From contig NC_088316.1 of assembly GCF_910592395.1 (NCBI RefSeq), positions 19,654,001-19,718,000 of the forward strand: DNA of 64,000 bases, written 5' to 3'. A program made the position numbers and the translations under genes. This document shows positions 1 through 12,278 of the stretch, one piece after another. Numbering within the stretch: the stretch's first letter is position 1; each line of letters starts with the position of its first letter. A model generated the notes under the pieces. That model searched no databases. It was given only the letters and a program-made list of their open reading frames with translations, and was not told the DNA's origin. The stretch comes from Lineus longissimus (taxonomy: Eukaryota > Nemertea > Pilidiophora > Heteronemertea > Lineidae).

Positions 1-86
1 TGTTTCACATGTTCTGTCCTGTTGCATATGATGTTCTTCTTGATGATGTTCCCTGTCTAATGATTGCTTGTTTTGTGTGTTCACAG

Positions 87-3066
87 GAGCGGGTGGATAT
101 GGTTACCTCAAAGAATGGTTGTGGTGGACGGGCATGATTATGAGTAAGTATGGCCGACTGGGTGGTCAAGTGACGGGTTGGCAGAATAAAATGACTGATC
201 TGCTTCTTGTGGGTCTTCCCAGAAGTCTGTCCTTGGTTTCTGAGCCAGACAAGACCAATCATATTCCAGCATACAAGTGTAGACGTCATAGGCCTACATA
301 AACCTGTATCCCCACAATAATGGAAAACTAATATTGAATTTAGAAATTGATAATGATCTGGTCAAGCCAGTCATGTCATTTTCCGTCCAGCGTATGGCCA
401 TTAATAAGTGGGGTGTCATCTAGTGTATATCCATGGCTGGGCCTCGGCCATCAGACACCTGTTACAGGCATGATGAATGCGTTGATTGGCTTCTGGTGTA
501 TCGGCTGATGTGCGATCAATAGCTGGCATGCTGCGTTCTAACTGTTCGACTCGAGAGCGTCTGCTTCAATATGGCTACTTGACAACCTTGAATGATGTGG
601 GATTTTGGCAAAAGTGGTTCCCAGGCCTTTTGCCTTTGAGTTTGAGCATTTTCATCATGAATATTTTTTACTGAAGATTCATCATTCATAATCGTATCAC
701 ATTATCAGGGGTGAGAGTAAAACCAGGAAAGGTATTGATCTTAGATGGGAATTGCCATGTTTGGATATGACCAGTGTGATGACAGACATCAATCATTCCC
801 CTATAGATAGTGTAAGACTCATGCAACCCCAAGTATGTGACACAGGAGATCAATAAATTATGTTTTATTTGGCATTAGATATCACAGTATGGTCATTGGA
901 CATATTGTGTACTGTGGAAAAGTGTCTATTCATCAACAAATACTGAAATAGTTCTCTCTAGTTCAAAACCCTAAAGATAGGAAGTGGTCTTTCATATGTT
1001 CTCCTATCATCAAAACCTTAAAGAAAGTTATCTTCGCACAGATTGTGTAAAAATAAAACCTGCCCCCCACTAAGACACCACCAAAGGCTTTGGACACTCT
1101 TTATCAACTATTCCAACAAATGAAACCTTCTTCTAATCCCAGTTCATTTAAATCCTATTGGATGGACTACCCTGGTAAAGACATTATACACATCCATGTA
1201 TCTATAAATATACCTGTTCCAAAAGCCTGTGGACAGTACGCTTAACCACAGCCTGCTGCTTTATGTTTACCAGAAATATGTAAGGCGAGTGAGTGTATTG
1301 TGTGGTGCATTCAATTGCAACAGTCCTTGACACATTGGACAACAAGTTACATCAACCGTGTCTGAGAACATACTCTGTCTATGCTGATTAGCTGGTCTAG
1401 TGGTGCCATTAGAAAAGGCTTGTCTTACAGGGAATAGGCCCATGTGTACCTGGCACACTTCGAACCTCTGAATAGCCTCGACACAGTATGCATAACAACA
1501 TGGATTTAGATTTGCTTGGGATTATTGAATACCGAGGCCATCTTTGTTTTGTGATAGTAACTACATTGACTAGTAATTTTTATAGAATTGACCAAACTTT
1601 GCCATGTCCTTTCTCTTGCAGTGGCCGGTGGAGAATGTGCCAACTTTGCAGCCTATGCTTTTGCGCCGGCAACCCTAGTTACGCCACTAGGAGCTCTCAG
1701 TGTATTAGTCAGGTGAGTGCAATGTCAGAACTAATGAACAATGCCAGTGCGATTCTTGAACCTACCCTCTGATCAGGCTCCCATCTATGGACAACTGTTC
1801 ACCTCGTGCGTTATATTTGTGGCTGAATCTTGGAACCTAATCTCTCCATCAGTTGATGAAGCCACTGTTTCCTTCACTTTGCCGCATGTATAGAGTTGTC
1901 CAGCTCTCGACTTCCTTGTTGTAGGGAGCCAATCGGCAAGCTAGATGGTGTGGAGGAGTGGATTCGTTTAGACAACGTTCTCGTCTTTGACAACAAGATC
2001 TGTTACCACAGATACTGCTGATACCTAATAGAGCAATATGTTGAACTTTCAGTGCTGTCCTCTCATCAAAACTCCTGAATGAAAAGCTGAACTTGCTCGG
2101 CAAGTTAGGCTGTGCAATCTGCTTGGTGGGCTCCACAGTGGTCGTCATCCATGCACCGAAGGAACAAGAGATTACCAGTATGATGGAACTGGGGGAAAAA
2201 ATGAAAGACCCAGGTGAGTGGCGTGTGGTGTGGAGTTCTAATTACAGGTTTATTATAGCTGAAAGACATTGATGGGAGATGTCGTGTATTGGGACTGGTG
2301 CTCAGAAAATCATCTTAAATGATAGATGACGTGGAAACTAGCTCCAGCTTGTGATGATTGATTGACAGTGACTCCTGTTTGTTTCTCTGTTTCAGGTTTC
2401 ATCACGTACGCCGTCTACATCATCATCCAAGGTGCTGTGTTGATCTTCTACGTGGGACCACGCTGGGGAACGACCAATCCTCTCATATACGTTACAATCG
2501 CTGGTTCCATTGGCTCCCTCTCAGTCATGGGATGTAAGGGCCTGGGTGTCGCTCTTAAACAAACATTCAATGGAAATCAGCAGTTCACGTATTGGTTAAC
2601 GTGGCTTGTCATTTTCCAAGTCGGCTTCTGTATCACAATCCAGATGAACTTTCTCAACAAGGCATTGGATATTTACAACACGTCAGTAGTTACACCAATT
2701 CTCTACGTCTTTTTCACCACTTTCGTACTTATTGCATCTGCCATTTTGTTCAAGGAATGGGGTAGCTTAAAACCTGAGGATATTGTGGGAAATATCTGTG
2801 GATTCTTGACAATTGTTGCGGGTATATTTCTGCTGCACGCTTTCAAAGATATGAATGTTTCTTTGAACAATCTACCAAAAGCTAGAAAAGAGACAGAGAT
2901 TGCTCCCATCGCAAAACAAAATGGTGAAATAAACTATAACCATCAATCACAGGATGATATACGGTCGACGCTCTTGGACAACATGGAGACCCAAGCTAGT
3001 GAGGAGGATCTTCAGGGCGATGTTCTCTTCCGCCCAACCAACGACAATCATTTCGGCGACAAATGA
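87..3066 (+). CDS. NIPA-family magnesium transporter (NIPA1/2-like), 3' part
   Basis: Multi-pass membrane protein of the NIPA family, known for Mg2+ transport at the plasma membrane and endosomes. Four exons lie in the window and the 5' part is outside: 87-143, 1622-1712, 2053-2213 and 2396-3066. All have GT-AG borders and matching phases, giving 325 codons before the stop. Family signatures are clear: [12 protein letters not shown] in the first exon, [20 protein letters not shown] in the second, VMVIHAPKE in the third, then alternating hydrophobic segments with [28 protein letters not shown] and [11 protein letters not shown] in the last. A polar, acidic cytoplasmic tail of about 75 residues follows. 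NIPA2-type is the closest match from memory; NIPA1 or ichthyin are alternatives. The stop at 3064-3066 has an unusual context, described separately. Confidence 0.95.
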
Positions 3067-3231
3067 CTAGCAACAATCCCTAGCACTGACGATGAGAGCC
3101 TGATGCCCAATGGTAGTCTGAACATCATGGACGACACCACAAGTAATGCAGAGTCGGAAGTGCTAGCACCAAAAGAAGGGGAGGGTGAGTTGACAGAGGC
3201 GCTTGTCAACTGGGACTGGAAACTCAGCTAG
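3067..3231 (+). other. Candidate stop-codon readthrough extension of the NIPA gene
   Basis: The NIPA stop is TGA followed directly by CTAG (3064-3070), the UGA-CUA-G context known to allow efficient readthrough in animal genes. In the same frame 54 sense codons follow, ending at TAG 3229-3231. The predicted extension is acidic and Ser/Thr-rich, like the annotated tail before the stop, and ends NWDWKLS. Fifty-four codons without a stop is not conclusive alone, but the motif plus matching composition makes translation plausible. The alternative is plain 3' UTR, or a recently acquired nonsense change. A good splice donor (GGGTGAGTT near 3183) also lies within it, so an alternative 3' splice form is possible. 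Confidence 0.55.
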
Positions 3232-6200
3232 ACTTAATCTTATCATTTTATTTTAGTGAGGACGTGATATTGTAAGATACTTGTAAATATACTCACCGTT
3301 ATATATTTATGATAATATGATTGTGCTGCTTTCAAGACGGTCATTTAGAAGGTGTTTGTGTGGTGAGCAATAAGTGCCATTGTTTGGGCTTTCAAGCTTT
3401 CATGGAACAATAGTGTTTGCACTGGCATCTTCTATTGTTGACTGTTTGGCATAATTTTATGCAGCTTTTAACTTATTTTGCTACTTTGAGGGACCAATCG
3501 AAAAGAATGTTGGGAATCTAATTGTCTGAATGCATAATGATATGCTTGAGGTCATTTCATGATAGGTCTATCACTGTAGAAAACCAGGTATGGTAGTTAG
3601 ATCCATGGAGATTTGTAACATTCAGACTCCGGGATCAGTTACCTAGTATTTTCAGGGATTTGCTTTTCTATTCGCAGTTCTGAAATAACACTTTTGATTA
3701 GAGTTTTGATGGAACTGTCTCATTATGTTGGGCCATTCTTCTCAAAAAACTTGCTGCAAACTTTGTAATGTTAGCAAAGCCAAAAGTTAATAGTTTGGTG
3801 TGAGGGAAATAACATTATCTAGGTCACAATTGGGTGTGGATGTCCAACTGGTCATAATGGTCGTTGGAACACAAGGTTATTCTATTGCAACAGTCTTGAC
3901 AAATGTAAAGTTTTGTTGATTTTATGATTAAACATATCACATTCACTGAGAGATTATAGACAACCCTATGCAACAGACTTGTGGTGAGATGATCCAGTGG
4001 TCGAGTCATCACAAATGTTTGCCCTGATAAGATATTTTATCTGTGTTTTACTTCATACCTTTTTTGGTTGATGATGAATGAAACATGTGCAGTCTGTGAA
4101 TTGAGAAGTGTTTCACAATGTGAAGGCAGTCTTGTCAGTCAGTAAGCCATATTTCAACTAGAAACTGTTGCATTCCCGAATATTGTGTTATTTGATAACT
4201 TACCCTGTTTGTGAATTGTTAAAAGCTTCCCCCATGTCATCACCATCTAGTGAGGTGTGGCTGGGGTATCACAGGACCAGACTTGTTGGTCCTGGTCTCA
4301 GATGTGGCTGATTGTTGGTTGTGCCCAGTCTTCATCTCTCTGAATGCTGCGTACATGTACATGTATGTTGAATCAATGCACATTCTGATGATAATAAGGG
4401 GGTGAGGTTGTTGAATTTGGTTATAAGTATGGATGATTGTAGATTGGCCTTTTTTCTGCTCTTTTCTGTTGTAAATAATGTCTTTCGTGTGAATGTGTTC
4501 TGTCGTAAATCATTCCTGTTGCCTGCTGCCATGTTTTTCACAATTTCTTGACCGCTGTGTGATAATTCCATCCATGACATTCATGGTTGTGATCCATAAC
4601 TATTGTTATTGTGGTAGACATGCATCTGTCTTGTTGATTGTTGATATCTCTGTGATGCACTTCAGAACAGTTTGAAAGACTTGAAGTTAGTTGTATCAAT
4701 CATGGTGGTTATCAAAGTCTATATAAAACAGGCAGTTGGTTCCAAGCCATCTACACAGCATTTAAGAAAGTTGTAGTTGGGTGCAAGACTGCTGAAAAAC
4801 TGTTACCGGGGACCTAGCCCTTTTGCCAGTTGATCACCAGTAAAATATATTGATATTTTCGTTGTGCTCATTGGTTGGATGACCTGGGTGTTTCATTGTC
4901 GCTGTGAATTTGTGTAGAATACTTGTATTTCCCATGGTTGTTCTCAGTGAGGACATCTGGGGGAGAAAAATTGACCAGTTGTGTCACACTTAGTAAGGTT
5001 GCATCTGAAAGCATTGGAGAGTGGGTTGTGATGTTGTTCATGGATGACTCGGTTCCCTGGAGAAGCATTCGTGAGAGGTGTCTTTCTGAATCCTTGCTCC
5101 AATGCTCCACTTTGCACCCTGTTTCTGAGCCAAGCTCATCTGACTTGGCCATCAATCAAAGTCATCACTATTTATTTCATGTAACCTTTGTCCGATCTCC
5201 GTGATAAGCTTGTAAATGTGTACATATCTTTTTTAGGAAAATGTCATTCTGTGTGGTTTTATAATCTGTATGTATCTTAGACTAGAACTGAAATATACAA
5301 GAGAGCGTTTGTAAATAATTGTGTTTTGTTGGTATTTTCCATTTTGAGCTTGGTACCACGTTCGTCTGGTGCATCCCAAAATCATCCTCCACACATGAAG
5401 TTCAGAATGAGTGGACATAGTGGATTAGTCACATGTCGTGATTTAGGCCTCTCCGATACAAATGACTCCGCTGCATTCTACGTCACATTCAGGCCTCACT
5501 GGGACAGACAGCCAGGCTTCTCTGTTACGAATCCCTCTACGGTGTCCTAGGTCACATCCAGGCCTATGATGAGTTTACATGATTTCTCCATTGTGTCCTT
5601 AACCACATCGAGGCCTCTTCAATACACACCACTTCTGCAGTGTATACATGTATACCACATCCCTGCCTCCAAGATATGCATTGTCTGCTCCAGTTGTCAA
5701 CCCCAGTTTAGATGCCTGTTGATATTGTCTTGAGACAGTCTGGGGATGACAGTGGTGAGGTGAGAGGGGCCTGGCTGTCATGTAGGGTACTATAAAGAAG
5801 TGATGCATATCAGCCATGTGGATGTGACCATGGACACTAGAAGCAATGCCTATCAGATGGGCCTGAATTTGATGTGATTGTTGTCTCTAGTCTGTCTCAG
5901 AACAATCACGATGTATCTGTTGGAGCTGGGATGCCCTTGTAGCTGAGAGGACAGCTATATATATATATGTTCCTTTCTCGATGAGCTTGCTGTCCAAAAA
6001 GGTCTGAAATGAGCAAAGATGTTTCTTTTGGAATCATACCAGATGAAGAAGACTGGCGTGGAGAATGCCCGAGAACATCTTTACTCACAAGGCTCCATCC
6101 TCATTACCACTTAATACCTCGTACAGTACACAATCAGATAAGAATGCGTTGAGAGCTGTCTGGTATTTCTGGGTATTGCAAGGCACGGAACACAAGCCCA

Positions 6201-8169
6201 TTCCATATCATGAGACAAGGAATAGCACTAAATACATATTTTCTCACTTTTAACATTGATTTTATTTGACAACAATCAGGTTTTCAACATTGCTAAAGAC
6301 AACTTTCACATCTGATGACAATAATCTCACACTAACATGATTACCATGCACATACAGAGACAGACTATTCTTCAATATTGAGAGTTAAACTTGTTTGTGG
6401 CAGTGTACTACATTGCTAAGTGAATATTGTTAAAATATCAGAAGGTGAAAATTTTTCTTTCCTGCATGCAGGTTCTTTGGTTGACCAAGGGACACCGCCA
6501 GATGACTGGCCCAGAGAGCCATCTATTGCAACCCAGGATCCCATTGATGGACAGTAATCTTTTTTGAATACACTACCACAGCATAACCTTTTACATTTAT
6601 AATTCTGATGTAATTCATATAATAAAACATGAAACATTATACCCACATCCAGATCTAGTATAAACATGAATACCAAAACAGACAAATGTTAGAACTGTTT
6701 ATCTCGAGTCATAGAAATGCTACTTTAAAACGAAAGGCAAGATGGCATAATGATAGCCTCAGTGTGCATTGGTGTACATTGATGTGCTATGGTGTGCATT
6801 GGTGTCTACTACCACACTGAGTGAAGGGGCTGTCCCACTTTACCTTAGCCACTGTTAATCAACTCACAAGCACATCCACAAGGTGATATGGAGGTATCTG
6901 ACAAACACTACATTTATAGACATATAGATACAAGCCATTGTAAATTCATAACGAAGAACATCTACATATTCGATAATGTAGAATATAGAATCAATTACCT
7001 AATACCATAATTTCTGGAAAGATTGCTAAAATCACAAACTTGGAATATTTTAACACTGATTGTATTGATACTCTATCCGCGGATTTAAGACGTCAATTTC
7101 ACATTCATGAATCCGGCTTTTCAACAATCTCATCACTAGTAAACTATCTGAACTACTTATATAGAATTCAAATCCTGATGCCCCACACGGTAGAATAAAT
7201 CCAGAGTTCTAAATGAACAACTTTTTACAGACCCCCCAGAGTCTGCGGATAGAGTATATCTACCCATACAACAGAAAAAGTAGGCCTATACCATGATGTT
7301 CTTTACCCGTACGACAGAAAATAAACTTCTAGACTATTATAATAATGCATTGAGAGATTCAAACTGCCAGCATGAGGACAACTGTAATGGAATGACCCTG
7401 TGATGTTGGCAAGACATATTTGATATGTTTTGTGTGCAGCAATGTCATACATGTTCTTGACCTGTGAATCACATGTGCAGTGTCAGACAACTAAACAAAA
7501 AGCCAAATTTCGCACTGAAAGTGTTAGCAGGGTTACACGTTTAAAGTGGACTGGTCTATAAGTCAGGCCGGCTGGATCTAAAGCCTCCTTAAAGCTGCTT
7601 TTACAGATAATTTCAGACAATAGCACTTGAGTTGTGACAAAATTGACAATCTAATATAATAATGCAATCATTCTTTTGATTGGAATTGAGCATCAAGAGA
7701 TGCAAACTGGATTGAGGCACTTTTTACTCCTGGGTCTAGGACAAGTAACGGATACAACAGTTACTTGGACAATATGGAATGCAGTCACAATGATAATACA
7801 TTGTAGTAATGGTCTCTCATTGAATATAACACTTCCTTGTTTCACATTCACACAGGACTGTAAACACAATGACTAAGAGAAGCAATTTGCAATAAGTTTA
7901 CATAAAACATTGTAAATATGGCACTTGTGATATTATTCTTGGGGCTTGTTACAGTTTTGGTCAGCTTAAAACAAATTTGTTGGTTACAAACAGCTGAAGT
8001 GACAATATCTCATCTAAAATATACTACATCCCATAATATAATCAATTTTTAGTTTAGTTTAAGACAGAATTTCCGAGGAGTGGGAATGACTATTAGATCA
8101 CATGGTCTCTTTCGATTTCAATTTCTCTCAGTTCTCTACCACACTGACCATAAGACCTGCTGCTTCGGT
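3232..8169. other. Noncoding: NIPA 3' UTR and intergenic
   Basis: I see no convincing gene. The start is probably NIPA 3' UTR; an AATAAA lies at 6621-6626, but nothing ties it to this transcript. The sequence is AT-rich with short chance open frames, a TATATA run near 5951 and scattered ACATGTACATGT-type palindromes near 4352. The end adjoins the 3' end of the minus-strand PLCXD gene. Confidence 0.6.
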
Positions 8170-9015
8170 TCAATTACTGCTGACTTTGTGCTTCATATTC
8201 AGGGATATGACTGCTTGAACAAAGTCCACAATTTCAAAGAAATCGACCATACAAATGTTGATACCATTTCGGCCAATGTTCCTATCTTGGAGCCAAGCGA
8301 TAAAAGTCTGATTAATTTTCTCAGCACAATGCTTCTTTATGCTACCCTGTACAAGATGTTTGAAGACAGTGCTATCATCTGGAGTCATAACCCCTTGAAA
8401 AACATAGAACACTTCATCTGGGCGTACATTGGTGTAACCAGTGGTAAGAAACCCAATTAGTTTATGAGTATCCATGGTGTTTGGCCACGGACTCTGGATA
8501 GCTCCTCCAGGCCATAATTGGTGGTAATGTGTGACAATGTCCTCCTGGTGGTAGATTATGATAACCTGTTGATGTTTCTCCCAGAGAGACTTCAGCGATA
8601 TATCGCATACACCCATCTGTCGGAAACATATCTTCTCACCAAAAATACTCATCAGGATAGACAAGACAATTTCATGATCGTTGTAATCCATCTCATAGAA
8701 ATGGTTGAAATCTAAGATGATGATTTCTTTGGGATGTTCCGCTAAGAACTGGTTGACCTCTGCCATCGAATCAGCAATCTTAGGTCCGAATAACCCATGA
8801 AGGAAATAGTAATCATTGTCTTTCTTTCTCTTTGCACTCCGGAGATCAAAATAGCGAATACCGGCCTGCAGCTGCTCCTTGAAGGATAAAGATTGCGTGA
8901 CGGACCAATTGAAGGCCACTTTCTTTACGATTGAACCGATCAGTGGGTTGTGAGAGATTTGCTGCAAGGTGTTATTCCCATCTGGACCGAGTTCAGATGC
9001 TAGATCAAGGGCATA

Positions 9016-9023
9016 GCTGAAGG
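9016..9023. repeat. Left target-site duplication (GCTGAAGG) of the MULE
   Basis: Exact 8-base direct repeat of 11838-11845. The match continues to 10 bases with one mismatch. Removing one copy with the element restores a continuous PLCXD exon in frame. Confidence 0.85.
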
Positions 9024-10012
9024 GGTTTACTGTCGTTTCGCTACATTGCCAGTTCGCTACCAGTCGTTTCGCTACATGTGGCGGTCGTTTCGCTACATGG
9101 TAGGTCGTTTCGCTACATGGGTGGAGTCGTTTCGCTACATGATGGTACGGTCGTTTCGCTACATTGAGGACGTTTCGCTACATGGGTGGAGTCGTTTCGC
9201 TACATGGATGTAGGTAATTTCGCTACATCGTAGGTCGTTTCGCAACATGGGTGGAGTCATTATTTTTTCAAGTTTGTGCTAAACTCCGGGCTAAATATTT
9301 GTTGTGAATTTAGGGAAAAAATGCTCGAGTATACTACAATCAAGATGTACAGACCGGGGGAGCTGGCGGTACGTACCCATAAGTCTTTTCGGTAGTCTCG
9401 CGCGTACCGGATATAACCCATCAAGCTTTTCTCCTTCAGAGAAATACTGCGTTGCGCTCAAGTGTTATAAGGCTGTGAACAAAATTAACGTTCGACCAAT
9501 GAGAAAGCCACATTACCCTGCATACGAGGTTGGACGCGTGATCACTAAATGACAAGTAAAAATAGAATCAGACCACATGTTTCTATATGTCAGAATGCTG
9601 CCGTTTGCGCTGTAGTACACGTGTGTTGTCCAAATTTTCGATTTCAAGCAAGTTTAAGGCCAACCTCGTGTCCACCAGACTAATGCATAATTGGCAGTTG
9701 AGCGCAACGCAGTATTTCTCTGAAGGAGAAAAGCTTGATAGGTTATATCTTGATAGGTTATAACCCAAAGGCCTCCAAATCTGCGTTTGAGTGCGTTTGA
9801 ATGACCCCTGTCAATCAATAATAAAGTACGAAGACGGATACGGACGACGAGCGAGCCAACGCGAAGGCCTTGCAAAGGCCTCCAAATCTGCCTTGGAGTG
9901 CGTTTGAATGACCCCTGTCAATCAATAATAAGTACGTATACACGGATAGACGATTGAGCGAGCCAACGCGAAGGCCTTGCAAAGGCCTCCAAATCTGCGT
10001 TGAATGAAGCGA
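9024..10012 (+). repeat. Left terminal inverted repeat of the MULE
   Basis: The reverse complement matches about 10956-11837. The outer 220 bases are tandem CGTTTCGCTACAT-type repeats. The inner part includes two tandem copies of a roughly 107-bp unit that starts AAAGGCCTCCAAATCTGC. Confidence 0.85.
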
Positions 10013-10888
10013 CCGGCAAAGTTTAAACGTGGCATCAGCGTACCAGGTCTTTGCTTTACTCAGGAGGTGGATTTGTTCATCTGTTGCGAAGATGAAATGC
10101 CGGCGATCTCGGACATTAATGTCAGCTTTAAAACAGTTGCCCCTCGCGTTTGCATTGATGTCCGGCCGAAAGAAGCGCGATTATAAAGCAATCTTGCAAA
10201 GGTTGAAGGAGATTGTCGGAGAGGTTCGCGTCGATAACATCGTTATTGACTTTGAAAGTGCCATGTGGGGTGCCATGTGCCGGTCGCTTTCCGCCGAGTA
10301 TTTCCAGGCATCAACATCACAGGATGTCTGTTCCACTGGACCCAAGCAATTTGGCGGAAAGTCCAAGAACTCGGCTTGCAAACGGCCTACGCGAACGATA
10401 GAAATGCACACGACTACATAAAGAAGTTAATGGCCCTACCATTCCTTCCCGCCGACAGGATACGCGAGATTTTCGATGTAATGAAAACAAGGGCAACCTC
10501 GCAGCCTCTGTCGCAATTGGTGACGTACATCGAGAATACGTGGTTCGATAATCCGAACTGGAATGAAACTTCTTGGAGCGTGTACATGTCACCCATACGG
10601 ACGAACAATGACGTCGAGGGGTGGCATAACGCGATAAACAGACGGGCCGGAGGACGCAAAGGACTCCCTTTCTACCAGTTGATCAACCTCTTGAATTCAG
10701 AAGCGCAAATTGCGCATCTTCAGGTACGGCTGGTTTCTGAGGGCAAGTTGCGCAGAATACAGCGAAAGAAGTACGTTCCGCTTCAAAGACGTATCTTTAA
10801 GGCATGGGACGATTACAGCGACGGGGAGATAACGACAGAACAGTTGTTGAGAGTTTGTTCGTACTTGAATGGACCAGTAACCTCATAG
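10004..10888 (+). pseudogene. MULE transposase relic, frameshifted
   Basis: This lies in the loop between the transposon arms. An upstream frame (about 10140-10300) carries PLAFALMSGRKKRDYKA and NIVIDFESAMWGA, which hold the second catalytic Asp region. A one-base frame change near 10280-10300 moves into the frame of 10265-10888. That frame has VFPGINITGCLFHWTQAIW (the C...H motif of MULE transposases) and RTNNDVEGWHNAINRR with the expected catalytic Glu. The N-terminal zinc-binding part and first catalytic Asp are not recognisable; an extra stretch interrupts the region after YQVFAL. The protein is therefore unlikely to be active, and mobility would need a transposase from elsewhere. The family is clear; the exact frameshift point is not. 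Confidence 0.8.
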
Positions 10889-10955
10889 CCATCCATTCGC
10901 GTTGGCTCGCTCAATTACGTACTTATTATTGATTGACAGGGGTCATTCAACCGCA

Positions 10956-11837
10956 CTTCATTCAACGCAGATTTGGAGGCCTTTGCAAGGCCTTCGCGTT
11001 GGCTCGCTCAATCGTCTATCCGTGTATACGTACTTATTATTGATTGACAGGGGTCATTCAAACGCACTCCAACGCAGATTTGGAGGCCTTTGGGTTATAA
11101 CCTATCAAGATATAACCTATCAAGCTTTTCTCCTTCAGAGAAATACTGCGTTGCGCTCAACTGCCAATTATGCATTAGTCTGGTGGACACGAGGTTGGCC
11201 TTAAACTTGCTTGAAATCGAAAATTTGGACAACACACGTGCACTACAGCGCAAACGGCAGCATTCTGACATATAGAAACATGTGGTCTGATTCTATTTTT
11301 ACTTGTCATTTAGTGATCACGCGTCCAACCTCGTATGCAGGGTAATGTGGCTTTCTCATTGGTCGAACGTTAATTTTGTTCACAGCCTTATAAGGCACTT
11401 GAGCGCAACGCAGTATTTCTCTGAAGGAGAAAAGTTTGATGGGTTATATCCGGTACGCGCGAGACTACCGCAAAGACTTATGGGTACGTACCGCCAGCTC
11501 CCCCGGTCTGTACATCTTGATTGCAGTATACTCGAGCATTTTTTCCCTAAATTCACAACAAATATTTAGCCCGGAGTTTAGCACAAACTTGAAAAAATAA
11601 TGACTCCACCCATGTAGCGAAACGACCTACGATGTAGCGAAATTACCTACATCCATGCAGCGAAACGACTCCACCCATGTAGCGAAACGTCCTCCATGTA
11701 GCGAAACGACCGTACCCATCATGTAGCGAAACGACTCCACCCATGTAGCGAAACGACCTACCATGTAGCGAAACGACCGCCACATGTAGCGAAACGACTG
11801 GTAGCGAACTGGCAATGTAGCGAAACAGCCTGATACC
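10956..11837 (-). repeat. Right terminal inverted repeat of the MULE
   Basis: Inverted copy of the left arm, shorter by one internal unit of about 107 bp. The outermost bases match GG-T then TTTCGCTACATTGCC when read inward, as at the left tip. Confidence 0.85.
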
Positions 11838-11845
11838 GCTGAAGG
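11838..11845. repeat. Right target-site duplication (GCTGAAGG) of the MULE
   Basis: Second copy of the target duplication, directly followed by the first bases of PLCXD exon 2, whose acceptor is at 11858-11859 on the minus strand. Confidence 0.85.
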
Positions 11846-12278
11846 AGTTGTGAGAGCCTGAAAACACCAAAGAGAATGATATTATTGTTGTCATTCATTG
11901 GCAGTCAAAACAGCCAGCAAAATGAACATTTAGTTCAGGCCCATTGAGCTGCTGCAGCCTTGAGATGACTTTATTTATAACGGTCTGCATTAATTTCTGG
12001 TCAAGATAGTACAAATTGTTCTGCATTTGTCTGGCACAATTTCCACTAGGCGCAGGCCTATCCCCTATGACTTTTGTCAACTGACAACTGTGACAACGGA
12101 TTGGACAGCCTACAGATGCAATACTCCGGGTTACTAGGGTTTCTTTTTGACACTCTTACTCACCAGGTATTGCTAGAGTATTTAGGGGTAAGTTATGTAA
12201 GTTTTCAGGTAGATTTGACATCCAATCACTAGTATTCTTGACAGATTTGACAAGATCATTGCTCCCTGAATCAGCCAT

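Larger units (their letters stand above)
9024..11837. mobile_element. Palindromic Mutator-like (MULE) DNA transposon, about 2.8 kb
   Basis: The element is bounded by 8-bp direct repeats GCTGAAGG (9016-9023 and 11838-11845) and is one long inverted repeat around a transposase relic. The left arm spans about 9024-10012 and the right arm about 10956-11837. The tips carry about 11 imperfect copies of GTCGTTTCGCTACATG each (9031-9247 and about 11600-11830). Inside the arms lies a unit of about 107 bp containing AATGACCCCTGTCAATC, present one more time in the left arm than the right. The arms are nearly identical, which indicates recent activity or gene conversion. An 8-10 bp target duplication, long arms and a MULE-type transposase fit the Mutator superfamily. 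It sits in exon 2 of the PLCXD gene. Confidence 0.9.
8170..12278 (-). pseudogene. PLCXD-type PI-PLC X-domain protein, exon 2 split by a transposon
   Basis: Exon 1 runs from ATG 12278 to 12164 (38 codons + 1 nt, ending LAIP) with a GTGAGT donor. Exon 2 starts at 11857 after TTTTCAG, but after 20 bases it is broken by the mobile element at 9024-11837; the exon resumes at 9015 and ends with TGA at 8170-8172. Leaving out the element and one copy of the 8-bp duplication gives 327 codons in frame (326 residues), the usual PLCXD1-3 length. The X-domain signatures are GSHNS (first catalytic His), GIRYFDLR, FLHGLFGPK (second catalytic His) and LDFNHFYEM. The insertion falls just after GSHNS, so normal splicing would put transposon sequence into the mRNA. 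The rest of the frame is intact, which implies a recent hit or a polymorphic allele. Its partner is the intact paralogue at 13011. Confidence 0.9.

Noticed and set aside
8080-8460. 126-codon plus-strand open frame
   Set aside because: Antisense shadow of the PLCXD exon.
11627-11894. Minus-strand frames with repeated VSLHG/FRYM words
   Set aside because: Readings of the tandem repeats at the MULE tip.
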